DNA from: a virus
Reading direction: 5' to 3' (one strand)
DNA: 64,000 bases
IMG/VR virus record: IMGVR_UViG_3300032331_003609
Span: 1 to 64,000 of that record
Position numbers and translations under genes: made by a program. Positions 1-7,646 of the stretch are shown piece after piece. A model generated the notes under the pieces. That model made no database searches. It saw only the letters and a list, made by a program, of their open reading frames with translations, and was not told the origin of the DNA. The stretch's first letter is position 1; every line of letters begins with the position of its first letter.

Positions 1-2
1 AC

Positions 3-131
3 ACTATCATGTTTAGGAAGAACGAGGAGTATAAATCCTCAACTTGCTCATGTGGCAAGATCAACTCCCATCCTCGGCCTGTACCGAAGAAGAGGAAAAG
101 AATTTCTCCCGCAGTTTTATCTATAAGATAG
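3..131 (+). CDS. Possible 3' end of a small basic protein (partial)
   Basis: An open frame enters from the left edge and stops at 129-131. It contains a possible internal ATG at position 9 and encodes a Lys/Arg-rich tail with a C-x-C pair (TCSCGK) followed by a PKKRKR stretch. A second frame (1-126) is also open, so the frame choice is uncertain. I preferred this one because the C-x-C and basic run look more protein-like. No family is recognised. Confidence 0.3.
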   Translation, partial: TIMFRKNEEYKSSTCSCGKINSHPRPVPKKRKRISPAVLSIR

Positions 132-137
132 ATTGAT

Positions 138-145
138 TACATTTG
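138..145 (+). promoter_or_regulatory. Bacteroidota-type -7 box TACATTTG
   Basis: The octamer matches the Bacteroidota TAnnTTTG -7 element. It ends five bases before the ATG at 150, so the expected start point lies at or next to the start codon, suggesting a leaderless mRNA. Confidence 0.6.
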
Positions 146-149
146 CCCT

Positions 150-356
150 ATGATACAAGAACATCCAATAAAACCCGTTTACAAATCCAATCCTAGTCTA
201 GCAGACTTGGAACGTGAATTGAAGAAACAAAGAGAGAAGCTAGAGATGACTTACTTCTCCCAGGAAGATAGGCATAAGACAATCTCTCAGATCCGCATGC
301 TACGCAGCAGCATAGACATGCTCCGGAGCTATATGCAGCACTTTCAAATGAATTAA
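150..356 (+). CDS. Small coiled-coil hypothetical protein (68 aa)
   Basis: The protein is charged and predicted to be almost all helix: after a short N-terminal tail, residues about 16-65 (LADLERELKKQREKLE onward) have heptad-like spacing typical of a coiled coil. No family is recognised. The ATG lies five bases after a TACATTTG promoter, which fixes the start. Two strong terminators follow directly, so it is a one-gene transcript. Confidence 0.75.
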   Translation: MIQEHPIKPVYKSNPSLADLERELKKQREKLEMTYFSQEDRHKTISQIRMLRSSIDMLRSYMQHFQMN

Positions 357-392
357 GAATTGTGATTTAATGTGTGAATAGTTGATAATGAT

Positions 393-422
393 AAAGATCT
401 CTCCTTCGGGAGAGATTTTTTT
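393..422 (+). terminator. Rho-independent terminator, UUCG loop
   Basis: ATCTCTCC (397-404) pairs with GGAGAGAT (409-416) across a TTCG tetraloop and is followed by a T-run. It ends transcription of the gene at 150-356. Confidence 0.9.
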
Positions 423-430
423 GTGGACCT

Positions 431-450
431 GGTCTAAAAAGACCTTTTTT
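431..450 (+). terminator. Second, back-to-back terminator
   Basis: GGTCT (431-435) pairs with AGACC (440-444) across AAAA, followed by six T. Two terminators in series shield the repeat region that follows from read-through. Confidence 0.75.
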
Positions 451-471
451 CACGTCAAACAGAGAGCAGCG

Positions 472-758
472 GTGAGGGCACCCACATCTGATGCATAAAA
501 GATGCATTATAGAGATGCTGCTGCGGGAGGAGGTGCCCTCATTCTGATAATGTCAGAATACATGTTTTTCTAAAGAAGGTGCCCTCATCTGGTTTTGGAG
601 AGAAAACTGAAAACTCTCTGGATTACAAGTTAGGGCGCCCTCATCCCGGAAAAGCCAAAAAACGGAAAACACCTTGCTTTCCTAGAGGAGGTGCCCTCAT
701 CCCGGATTTGGGGCATGAAACGGAAAACGCTTGGATTACAAGTTAGGGCGCCCTCATC
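472..758. repeat. Non-coding repeat array around GG(T/C)GCCCTCATC, period about 56 bp
   Basis: The 12-mer GG(T/C)GCCCTCATC recurs at 532 (last base differs), 578, 634, 690 and 747, with spacings 46, 56, 56 and 57. An inverted copy, GAGGGCACC near 474, can pair with the first repeat through nine base pairs. Units alternate between an AGGAGGTGCCC flank and a longer exact repeat starting GGATTACAAGTTAGGGCGCC (620-645 and 733-758). The spacers differ but several can form short hairpins. There is no open frame of useful length. It could be an array of structured RNAs, a protein-binding site array or part of a replication origin. It is not CRISPR, because the spacers are partly similar and no cas gene is near. 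Confidence 0.75.
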
Positions 759-813
759 AGGAAATCGGTAGGAATAGGTGCTTTCTGAACCCCCCGTGGG
801 ATCCCCCAGAAAA

Positions 814-907
814 GGGAGGGGGAGAAGGGCTATAGGGAGCCTAGGGGGACACCGGCCCTAAAAGGCCCCTAAAATAGGGGGGTAAAAGGGGGGCTTTTAA
901 AGGGGGG
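814..907 (+). other. G-run region with G-quadruplex potential
   Basis: G-runs at 814-816, 818-822, 827-829, 835-837 and 844-848 meet the four-tract G-quadruplex pattern on the plus strand. Three further GGGGGG runs lie at 877-882, 888-893 and 902-907. This is striking in a genome that is mostly A/T. No gene is seen here. Confidence 0.6.
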
Positions 908-1037
908 CCGTATATGCTCATATTCTTACATTTATAGAGATATGGTTCTTGAGATGATTGATTAAATATAGAGCTAGGGTTTCCCGCGGGGGTCCCTTCT
1001 TCCTTCTCGTTTTTCTTTTCCGGAGGCCTTAGCCTAA

Positions 1038-1157
1038 CTATGCGCGTACGCTCATTAGAACTAACGACATATTATAATTTTAGTACGACGCGTTATTATA
1101 ATTTAAGTACGAACCCGCGCATATAGTAAGCTTCTACCAATGCGCGTACGCGTCATT
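1038..1157. repeat. Palindromic and direct repeats, possible origin or protein-binding site
   Basis: ATGCGCGTACGC(G)TCATT occurs near 1039 and again near 1140, an inverted CCGCGCATATAG occurs near 1114, and ATTATAATTT(A/T)AGTACGA occurs twice between about 1071 and 1113. The mix of GC-rich palindromes with AT-rich repeats in a gap between a terminated plus gene and a minus gene resembles a replication or recombination site. The function is not shown. Confidence 0.5.
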
Positions 1158-1179
1158 GATAGCCTATCCATTCGGATAA

Positions 1180-1212
1180 AAATAAAAAGATCCAGCTTAT
1201 TAGGGCTGGATC
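1180..1212 (-). terminator. Terminator for the minus-strand oxygenase gene
   Basis: On the minus strand GATCCAGC pairs with GCTGGATC (plus coordinates 1205-1212 and 1189-1196) and is followed by TTTTTATTTTTA. It lies about 110 bases past the stop of the gene at 1323-2144. Confidence 0.75.
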
Positions 1213-1239
1213 ACAGGATCACAGGATCACAGGATCACA
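1208..1239. repeat. Tandem GGATCACA repeat, four copies
   Basis: Four exact copies of GGATCACA run head to tail, followed by a degenerate AGATCATT. The first copy overlaps the terminator stem. It may be slippage from the stem sequence. Confidence 0.75.
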
Positions 1240-1322
1240 AGATCATTCATAAAGGAATTCATTAATGGGTGTTTATAAGACATCTAGAAAGAGATCTGAC
1301 CCGATGTTCCTAACCGCGTGCC

Positions 1323-2144
1323 CTATAAGGGCTTGATATCTGCGAAGGTCTGAATGGCTATTCTTTCAAAGCCTAGATTGACTCTCTCGATTGAGTGTCC
1401 CACATTCCACTTTGTGAAGTCCATGATAGCATAGTTGCCATAGATAGGCGGACACTGCTCATAAGGCTCTAAGAAGTACTGGATCTGATCATCACCCTTG
1501 GCTATCTCGTGTCCTACTACTAGTTCGCCACCCTTAGTCGCATCCCAGGTAGCAGGATCTGCTAGATAGATGATCATGACACAGATCCGGCCTGGATTGA
1601 TCCCATCATAGTGGACTTCTGAGAAGTCTCCTTCTGTATAGAGACTATAGGCAGGATGCATGTCAAAGGTTCCTTCTGCCTCCCCTAATTCAGGATAGAC
1701 CAGAGCTAGTTGCTTGCGGATTAGACCCTTGAAGTAAAGATCCATCTCTGAGATCTTGTTACCATCCCCTGGTAGGTTGTTCAGCATCAGTCTTCCCCAC
1801 TGCTGGGTTGTTCTGATTCCTCCTCCGCCCTCCTGGACTGCCTGGACGTATTCTTTACGATGAGCTACTCTATTGTACGGGATATCATCCAGAGCTTCTT
1901 CCTCTGTCGGGGTCGGTCCGGTGTATCCTGGCTTAGTTAAGTAAACATCAGAATCATGCTGAGCTGTGAAGTTATGGCGGTAGTTATACCTGTCCACCTT
2001 CTGCGAGACGGTGTCCCTGAACGTCTGAGCGTGAGTGTTAAATAGTTCTAGTTCATATCCAGTAGCTGGATTGAGTAGCTCGTCTAGGGTACCTATATGG
2101 TAGCCTTGATCGATTAATTGGGTGTAGATCTGGTTGTGTGTCAT
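1323..2144 (-). CDS. 2OG-Fe(II) oxygenase, prolyl-4-hydroxylase-like (273 aa)
   Basis: The C-terminal half carries the double-stranded beta-helix signature: HYD (the HxD iron ligands in EVHYDGINPGR), a strand CVMIIYLADP, GGELVVG, then the distal His in VGHSIERV, followed by the Arg-containing strand FERIAIQTF. These residues bind Fe(II) and 2-oxoglutarate in the family, so the protein probably hydroxylates a protein side chain or small molecule. The N-terminal 120 residues are not recognised. It stands alone on the minus strand with its own terminator. Base composition is less AT-rich than the later part of the window. Confidence 0.85.
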   Translation of the reverse strand: MTHNQIYTQLIDQGYHIGTLDELLNPATGYELELFNTHAQTFRDTVSQKVDRYNYRHNFTAQHDSDVYLTKPGYTGPTPTEEEALDDIPYNRVAHRKEYVQAVQEGGGGIRTTQQWGRLMLNNLPGDGNKISEMDLYFKGLIRKQLALVYPELGEAEGTFDMHPAYSLYTEGDFSEVHYDGINPGRICVMIIYLADPATWDATKGGELVVGHEIAKGDDQIQYFLEPYEQCPPIYGNYAIMDFTKWNVGHSIERVNLGFERIAIQTFADIKPL

Positions 2145-2303
2145 AGCTCTTATATATGATCGGATCTCTCGGGTCTTCTTTTATTCTGAATATGAGGCGG
2201 TTTCTGAGATTATCCTCGCTATTTCTATAGGCGCGCTTTCCAGTGGACTGGAGATTCGGCCCCCAGCCCCCTTTCTGAATCAGAATGAAGATAAATAAGG
2301 GAT

Positions 2304-2894
2304 ATGCGAATTCTTATTCTCACCCATCCTCGCTCAGGAGGATTTAGTCTGCTTTCTTGGATCTCTAGGGAACTCGGATATACCTCCTATCATGAACCTC
2401 TGCAGACAGGATTTAGAGAAATCTGTCAAATAGCACCTAATGCGGTGGTGAAAGAGGATGTGTCATCTGTGCTTCACTGCTTTCCTGATCTAGACACCTT
2501 TATAGCTAAGTTTGATCTGGTTATCTTTCATACAAGAGTGAATCTTAGGGATTGTGCTATTAGCAGAGTGAGACAGCTGGAAACAGGGGAGTCTCACAAG
2601 TTCTATAAGATAGATGCTCTCTGGTTAGCAGCTCATGAGGCTGAGATCTCTCACACAGAGATGGAATTCAGAGGTATTCAAGGTGCTATTCTGAGTGCTG
2701 CTGCTAGACGCAAGGGACTTCGGATTACCACCTCTTATGAAGGTGTTTATGACACAGGAGTTGACGTCCAGAGAATCTGCCAATTGATAGGAGTGAATGA
2801 TCCTCAATGGACGGACATGCTCCATCCTAAGCGACGTCTCCAAGGTGGAGATCCGGATCAATTGCCTGCTCATAAAAAGGCTAAGATTCTTTGA
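2304..2894 (+). CDS. Sulfotransferase-like P-loop protein (196 aa)
   Basis: The N-terminus ILTHPRSGGFSLLSWI matches the 5'-phosphosulfate (PAPS) binding loop of sulfotransferases, where PRSGS is usual, and YHEPLQ resembles the FEP motif that follows in Stf0-like enzymes. Downstream VIFHTRVNLRDCAISR fits the 3'-phosphate-binding strand. At 196 residues it is somewhat short for the family. Three related proteins occur near 53-57 kb. Its acceptor is unknown. Confidence 0.6.
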   Translation: MRILILTHPRSGGFSLLSWISRELGYTSYHEPLQTGFREICQIAPNAVVKEDVSSVLHCFPDLDTFIAKFDLVIFHTRVNLRDCAISRVRQLETGESHKFYKIDALWLAAHEAEISHTEMEFRGIQGAILSAAARRKGLRITTSYEGVYDTGVDVQRICQLIGVNDPQWTDMLHPKRRLQGGDPDQLPAHKKAKIL

Positions 2895-2921
2895 TAAATA
2901 TCCTATAATCTTTCCAGACCT

Positions 2922-3044
2922 ATGTGGCATCTAGCATGGCTTTACTTCTTATTAGGTGTGGATCTGACCCTGCTTTGGCAAATCTGGTCTAGATTCCGGC
3001 AGCATCCTGAAAATATTGGGGGTTCTTTGGAATCTCCAGATTAA
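2922..3044 (+). CDS. Small single-pass membrane protein (40 aa)
   Basis: An ATG at 2922 opens a frame to the TAA at 3042. Residues about 2-22 (HLAWLYFLLGVDLTLLWQIW) are hydrophobic and Trp-rich, as in a transmembrane helix, followed by a short basic then polar tail. It fills an otherwise empty gap with a second small membrane gene. No family is recognised. Confidence 0.5.
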   Translation: MWHLAWLYFLLGVDLTLLWQIWSRFRQHPENIGGSLESPD

Positions 3045-3101
3045 TTAATTTTTTTTTGGAATATCCCTGACCATTCTAGCTATAAAAGATAAATTAGCTT
3101 T

Positions 3102-3266
3102 ATGTGGATATTATTTGGTATTTGTTCAGTCATTCTAGTGCTTGCCTTCCATGCTTTAGGAGAGGTAGCAGATCAAGAGACCCGCATCGATGAATTAGAA
3201 GAGAGATTAACCCGCTTAGAACAAGATGCAGTTAAAATCACATTCGATAGAGACAGAGTTATTTAA
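3102..3266 (+). CDS. Small membrane-anchored coiled-coil protein (54 aa)
   Basis: The protein begins with a transmembrane helix (residues 1-20, MWILFGICSVILVLAFHALG) followed by a charged coiled coil (ETRIDELEERLTRLEQDAVK). This layout is seen in small phage lysis or membrane proteins, but no function can be assigned. It ends 18 bases before the cyclophilin gene and may be co-transcribed with it. Confidence 0.6.
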   Translation: MWILFGICSVILVLAFHALGEVADQETRIDELEERLTRLEQDAVKITFDRDRVI

Positions 3267-3284
3267 TCTAAATAAAAAACAAAA

Positions 3285-3716
3285 ATGAGTCAAGTTAAAA
3301 TTTCAACAAGTGGCGGTGATATGATCGCAGACCTTTATGATGAGGCAACACCAGGCACGGTGGCGAATTTCTTAAAATTAGCAAATAGTGGATTCTATAA
3401 TGGACTCAACTTCCATCGGGTGATTCCTGGATTTATGGCTCAGGGTGGATGTCCTAACAAGAGAGGTGACGGCGGACCAGGTTGGACTATTCCGTGTGAG
3501 ACCGGAGGTGACAAACAATATCACGACCAAGGCGTGTTAAGTATGGCGCATGCTGGGCGTAATACAGGAGGCTCTCAATTCTTTATCTGCTTCAATCGCC
3601 AGGGAACCCAGCACCTAGATCGTAACCACACTTGCTTTGGCAAAGTGACGGAAGGATTGGACGTATTAAGCCAAATCACACAGGGTGATGACATACTTTC
3701 CATCTCGGTGATTTAG
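3285..3716 (+). CDS. Cyclophilin-type peptidyl-prolyl cis-trans isomerase (143 aa)
   Basis: The protein carries the cyclophilin core: FHRVIPGFMAQGG with the catalytic Arg (FHRV), AGRNTGGSQFFI, and a late FGKVTEGLDV. The length fits single-domain bacterial PpiB proteins. It would speed proline isomerisation in protein folding, here probably of phage proteins in the cytoplasm, since no signal peptide is present. Cyclophilins are uncommon but known in large phages. A late-type promoter motif sits over its stop codon and serves the next gene. Confidence 0.92.
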   Translation: MSQVKISTSGGDMIADLYDEATPGTVANFLKLANSGFYNGLNFHRVIPGFMAQGGCPNKRGDGGPGWTIPCETGGDKQYHDQGVLSMAHAGRNTGGSQFFICFNRQGTQHLDRNHTCFGKVTEGLDVLSQITQGDDILSISVI

Positions 3717-3725
3717 ATATATAAA
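3716..3725 (+). promoter_or_regulatory. Late-type promoter motif GATATATAAA
   Basis: This copy of the recurring (G/A)ATATATA(A/G) motif lies 16 bases before the ATG at 3742. It resembles the T4 late -10 sequence TATAAATA. Confidence 0.55.
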
Positions 3726-3741
3726 TGAAATAATAAAAAGA

Positions 3742-4425
3742 ATGAAGTATATTAAAATTTTTGAAGATTTCTCTACAGGCACATCTCTAAACGAAGAAGC
3801 TATGAAGGAAGTAACTCTTCCTGGGGGATTCATCAATCGTAATACCACTGATACGAACGCTAATGAAGGATCCCCAGATAAGCCTGGTGTGATTTATTTT
3901 GATACAAACACGACAACTCCTAGCAAAGCTACTGGATCCCCTGGTACTTTAACTGTTCATAGTGATGATGGTACCAAAGGAAGAAAGCAATTAGAATTTG
4001 CTGATAATAATTTTGTTGATAGTGATAGAATCATAAGCTATCATTATAAAGATTATGCTAAGATGCAATCCGGTGGTAATGAGCCTGATCCTACAATTTT
4101 AGCTAAGAACCCTGGTGAGGCAAAGGCTAAAGCGTACGAGATCCTAGGATGGGGTACTTTTGTTACTCCCACTTCAGGTGATCCTAAAGTTCTAGGAAAC
4201 ATGCTAAGATCCTATTTTGAAATTCGTAAGATGTATCCAGAATACGTAACCAAGAATTCCTTGTTTAAAGGATTTCTAGATGGCATCATCGAGGGGTATC
4301 CTAACGGGGATTTCGGTAGATTAAATCAGGTTGAAAGTTTTTCTGTTAATGTCAAGAATAAAAAATTCATGACAGAGGTCGGAGCAGTTCTAAGAGAAGT
4401 TGGTGTTATTAAAGACGCTAAATAA
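3742..4425 (+). CDS. Hypothetical protein with capsid-targeting-like N-terminus (227 aa)
   Basis: The N-terminus MKYIKIFEDF...SLNEE matches the peptide shared by about ten proteins in this window. It resembles T4 capsid-targeting sequences, which the prohead protease cuts after L/I-x-E. Residues 20-95 are polar and Gly/Asp/Thr-rich, and the C-terminal half looks folded and helical. No enzyme motif is seen. A late-type promoter precedes it and a bidirectional terminator follows. The likely role, by inference only, is an internal head or virion protein. Confidence 0.75.
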   Translation: MKYIKIFEDFSTGTSLNEEAMKEVTLPGGFINRNTTDTNANEGSPDKPGVIYFDTNTTTPSKATGSPGTLTVHSDDGTKGRKQLEFADNNFVDSDRIISYHYKDYAKMQSGGNEPDPTILAKNPGEAKAKAYEILGWGTFVTPTSGDPKVLGNMLRSYFEIRKMYPEYVTKNSLFKGFLDGIIEGYPNGDFGRLNQVESFSVNVKNKKFMTEVGAVLREVGVIKDAK

Positions 4426-4444
4426 TTATCCTTAATTATATTAC

Positions 4445-4474
4445 AAAAAAGGATCTGCTATCAGATCCTTTTTT
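4445..4474. terminator. Bidirectional terminator between converging genes
   Basis: AAAAAAGGATCTG pairs with CAGATCCTTTTTT across CTAT. It carries T-runs on both strands and separates the plus gene ending at 4425 from the minus gene ending at 4473. Confidence 0.9.
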
Positions 4475-4877
4475 ATTTTAGGTCTAGCCAAACGTGGCTG
4501 ATTTCGTCGTTATGAAAAACAACGACTAAACCACATGGATAAACCTCAGTTCTTTCTTTATGATCTGCCCACTGAAAGAAATTCACCTCTGGGATTTCAT
4601 TCTTAGCTGATTCAAGTTTATTCTTAAACATCGAAATCTGATCCTTGATCTCTTCAATGGATCCTTCTTTGACCCTGGAAGTATTTTCATATGCTACAAT
4701 AACACCTTCTGGAAGAGTAGCAGAAAAACGAGCAAAAATAGGGGATTGAAAGACATCTGACATTTCTTTGTCAGAAGCAATTACCAAAAATTCAGGCACT
4801 TTACCGAATAGGCTTTTACTCTGTGCATGACAGACTGTTGCAGTCATTAGTGCTAATAGAAGAACAACTTTACTCAT
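4473..4877 (-). CDS. Secreted hypothetical protein with signal peptide (134 aa)
   Basis: I place the start at the internal Met (MSKVVLLLALMTATVCHAQS), which begins a clear signal peptide ending at HAQ-S. The longer frame back to 5069 overlaps the divergent plus gene at 4951. The mature part of about 115 residues has no recognised motif. It contains one Cys and several Trp and ends HVWLDLK. It is probably periplasmic or surface-exposed in the infected cell. Confidence 0.7.
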   Translation of the reverse strand: MSKVVLLLALMTATVCHAQSKSLFGKVPEFLVIASDKEMSDVFQSPIFARFSATLPEGVIVAYENTSRVKEGSIEEIKDQISMFKNKLESAKNEIPEVNFFQWADHKERTEVYPCGLVVVFHNDEISHVWLDLK

Positions 4878-4950
4878 TTTGATTATTTTAGTGTCTAAAT
4901 GTATAGGAATTACCCGAAACAAAAAAATGCACCACAATATATAGGGCAAG

Positions 4951-5703
4951 ATGTCAAAATTATATTTAGCAATATTTGGTGATAAGGGTCCACAAAAAGA
5001 CATGACCCTTACAAAATATAGACTTGCAAAGCAAGCAGACGAGACTGGATGGTTCGATGGTATTTTCACTTATGACCGAAATGATATTCAAATAACTAAT
5101 AATGAAGCAGGGGAGACCGGATTTGGGTGGTGGAGATTCAAGCATCAAATAGTAAAATTAACATTTGATAAAATAGAATATGGTGATATTGTTTTATATC
5201 TGGATGCTGGGTGTAGTTTAAATAAGGGGGGTGAAAAAAGATTTTTAGAATATGTTGAAATTTGCAAAAGCGGTGCAGGATTTCTTGGATTCGAAATTGG
5301 GAATACATTAGAAAAAACCCACACGAAAAGGGATTTATTTTTGTTCATGAATTGTGATTCTTTGAAATACACTCATACATTTCAAATTGCTGGGGGAATA
5401 TTTTTTATCAGGAAAAATAAATTTGGAAAGGATCTAATAGAGGAATTTGGTCATTTGTGTGGTATTGATCATCTTGTCAATAATGCTCCTTCAGTTGAAA
5501 AAAATTACGGGGGATTTAAACAACATAGTAATGATCAATCCATTTTAAGTTTAGTAGTCAAAAAAAATTTACCAGCAGAAGGACATCATCTCATTAAGGG
5601 TCCAGAACTTAATAATTATTATACGAAAGAGTATATGTCACATCCAATTAAAGTTAGTAGGATAAAAGACGGGATGTTTAATAATCCGGGTGCTATTAGA
5701 TAA
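4951..5703 (+). CDS. GT-A-fold glycosyltransferase-like protein (250 aa)
   Basis: The segment YGDIVLYLDAGCSLN looks like the DxD-type nucleotide-sugar and metal-binding strand of GT-A glycosyltransferases (here LDAG), and FQIAGGIFFIRKN and HSNDQSILSLV fit the acceptor-side motifs of these enzymes. It probably transfers a sugar to a surface glycan or phage component; donor and acceptor are unknown. It is followed within two bases by a lipoprotein gene. Confidence 0.65.
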   Translation: MSKLYLAIFGDKGPQKDMTLTKYRLAKQADETGWFDGIFTYDRNDIQITNNEAGETGFGWWRFKHQIVKLTFDKIEYGDIVLYLDAGCSLNKGGEKRFLEYVEICKSGAGFLGFEIGNTLEKTHTKRDLFLFMNCDSLKYTHTFQIAGGIFFIRKNKFGKDLIEEFGHLCGIDHLVNNAPSVEKNYGGFKQHSNDQSILSLVVKKNLPAEGHHLIKGPELNNYYTKEYMSHPIKVSRIKDGMFNNPGAIR

Positions 5704-5705
5704 AT

Positions 5706-5969
5706 ATGATTATGAAAAAGATAATCTTATTTTTGTTTTTGTTTGTAAGTATGCCTTCATGTATCAGATACAAGATTAGGGTGATTCAATATGATAATAC
5801 AGGATATAATCTTTATCTGCCTATGAAAAAATATAGGGTTGGAAAATGGTATGATGGAGATATTATATATTATTCAGAGGAGATGGCAAGGTTTAAAATC
5901 CAAAAATGGAAAAATGGTGAATCTTTTTTAAATCCATATAAACAACCTACATATATTAGAATAAAATAG
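5706..5969 (+). CDS. Small lipoprotein (87 aa)
   Basis: A hydrophobic N-terminus ends in a lipobox-like SMPSC, so this is predicted to be lipid-anchored after cleavage before Cys. Met3 (5712) is an equally good start and gives the usual MKK opening. The mature part is Tyr-rich and basic with no recognised domain. It follows the glycosyltransferase gene with almost no gap. Confidence 0.6.
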   Translation: MIMKKIILFLFLFVSMPSCIRYKIRVIQYDNTGYNLYLPMKKYRVGKWYDGDIIYYSEEMARFKIQKWKNGESFLNPYKQPTYIRIK

Positions 5970-6026
5970 CATAAGTGGTAATTGAAACTTTCTTATGAAA
6001 CATTTTATTTTTTGAAGAAATACCTG

Positions 6027-6034
6027 TATATTTA
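6027..6034 (+). promoter_or_regulatory. -7-like box TATATTTA
   Basis: This is a near-match to TAnnTTTG that ends four bases before the ATG at 6039, again suggesting a leaderless or nearly leaderless message. Confidence 0.5.
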
Positions 6035-6038
6035 GGAT

Positions 6039-7415
6039 ATGAAAAAGATCATTCCGTTTCTTCTTATTCTCCTTGTCTCTTGTACCAAAGAGGATATTCA
6101 GCCGCAGGCAAAACAAACAATAGTTTCAGATAGCGCTATCACAGGATATAAAGTTTCATCCAATGCTATATCCGATGGCCAATCTTACTGGGAAAATACA
6201 GGTGTTCCCCTAGATTTAATTGTTGACATCTTTCAAAGGGGTACACAGCCATTAAAAGACGGTGTATATGCTTATGCATCGACAACTCAAGCTCTGAGTG
6301 CTGGTGATTTCAATCTGGATGGATACATTGATGTTTTTAATGCCGGCACTCTGTGTAACGGATCGGGATCTAATCTTAGTTTTTTAATTTGGAACACTAA
6401 GACATTAACCTATGATGAGAAAAATCTTATTAATAACGGAACACGTAATATTGGAGGGCCAACAAAGACAGTTCCTGTCTATTTAAATGGCGATGCCTAC
6501 GTTGATCTAGTTATCTTTGGACATGTTGATGATTGTGCAGGATTTGGACCTAATGAGCCTACTACGATCTGTCTTAGCGATGGTAAAGGAGGCTATGATT
6601 TAACCTCATTAGTATTAGAACCTATCGCTCTCTCAAATAGATTCACCCACGAGGGCGGAGATATTGGAGATTTAAATGGAGACGGATTACCGGATCTTTT
6701 GATAGTTGCAAATTCACATTCGTATATTTTCTGGGGAATTAAAAATTATCCGTATTTTACCAATACCGGATATGCTCATTTTTCTTCGGATCAAAAGAAT
6801 TATCCTAGTAATAATGGATTTGGCGAGTCAGTGACAGAAGGGGCAGGATTTGTTTATACTGCTCATATTGCAGACGTAAACGGGGATGGTAAAAATGACC
6901 TTCTATTAGGATCTTCAGAAGGTTCTACGTCTCAAAATAGAATCATGCTTAATAAAGGAAATGGTAGATTTAACGATGCTGTTAAATTGCCTTACTATTC
7001 TAATAATTTTATTGGCATTGGTAACAAGGATTTCATAGTTGATGATATTAATAGTGATGGACTTCGTGATATTATAGTAGTTAACGACGAAGCATATAAA
7101 TCATGGAATCTAGTTCTTTACCTACAACAAAAGGATGGTTCATTTATTATAGACAAAACAGCCTTTGAATACACTATCAATAAATCATTTCCGAGAGGGG
7201 GAGATTGGAAATGCAATCTAATTTATAAAGATTTTAACGGGGACGGTAAAAAAGACATATCATATACAGATGCAGGTGTTTCTGCGTGGAATATCGCAGG
7301 AAATGGATTATCCACAAAAACCGTCTTTATCCGTTCAGGAAATGCATTTAAAGAACAATCCCTATATGATTTAGACCCGTATGCTAAATCCCTAAGCTCT
7401 AAGTTTCCAAAGTAG
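6039..7415 (+). CDS. FG-GAP/VCBS beta-propeller lipoprotein (458 aa)
   Basis: The N-terminus MKKIIPFLLILLVSC is a lipoprotein signal. The body contains repeated calcium-binding DxDxDG-type motifs of FG-GAP/VCBS blades: GDFNLDGYIDV, IGDLNGDGLPDL, IADVNGDGKNDL, DDINSDGLRDI and DFNGDGKKDI. Such propellers bind ligands or partner proteins at cell surfaces. In a phage this could be a surface decoy, a superinfection-exclusion factor or an acquired host gene. It has its own promoter and no tail-protein neighbours that would make a receptor-binding role likely. Confidence 0.85.
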   Translation: MKKIIPFLLILLVSCTKEDIQPQAKQTIVSDSAITGYKVSSNAISDGQSYWENTGVPLDLIVDIFQRGTQPLKDGVYAYASTTQALSAGDFNLDGYIDVFNAGTLCNGSGSNLSFLIWNTKTLTYDEKNLINNGTRNIGGPTKTVPVYLNGDAYVDLVIFGHVDDCAGFGPNEPTTICLSDGKGGYDLTSLVLEPIALSNRFTHEGGDIGDLNGDGLPDLLIVANSHSYIFWGIKNYPYFTNTGYAHFSSDQKNYPSNNGFGESVTEGAGFVYTAHIADVNGDGKNDLLLGSSEGSTSQNRIMLNKGNGRFNDAVKLPYYSNNFIGIGNKDFIVDDINSDGLRDIIVVNDEAYKSWNLVLYLQQKDGSFIIDKTAFEYTINKSFPRGGDWKCNLIYKDFNGDGKKDISYTDAGVSAWNIAGNGLSTKTVFIRSGNAFKEQSLYDLDPYAKSLSSKFPK

Positions 7416-7421
7416 CCCTAG

Positions 7422-7430
7422 CATATATAG
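7422..7430 (+). promoter_or_regulatory. Late-type motif CATATATAG
   Basis: Variant of the recurring late-type motif, three bases before the ATG at 7434. Confidence 0.4.
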
Positions 7431-7433
7431 AAT

Positions 7434-7646
7434 ATGCACGTCATTAAATTAAAGAACTTTTTGAATGAATGGCTTGATTACAACCAGCAAGAAATGGTGG
7501 ATGGGATTATTGATATCCTTGTTCAGGTAAACGATGAGCAAAATCGAATGGAGATTGCTCAGAAGATGCTAAAACAATTCAAGGATGAGAACATTCCCGT
7601 GGATGCTAAGTGGTTTATAAGCAAGTGTAATTTGTCAATGGAATAA
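7434..7646 (+). CDS. Hypothetical small acidic protein (70 aa)
   Basis: The protein is helical and acidic with no recognised motif. It begins right after a late-type motif, and its N-terminus MHVIKLKNFLNEW loosely resembles the shared head-targeting peptide because it contains a FLNE sequence. Confidence 0.65.
   Translation: MHVIKLKNFLNEWLDYNQQEMVDGIIDILVQVNDEQNRMEIAQKMLKQFKDENIPVDAKWFISKCNLSME

Noticed and set aside
472-758. CRISPR array
   Set aside because: Repeats are short and uneven, spacers are partly similar to one another, and no cas genes are nearby.
4878-5069. Longer N-terminus of the minus-strand secreted protein
   Set aside because: It overlaps the divergent glycosyltransferase gene and would bury a clear signal peptide in the middle of the protein.
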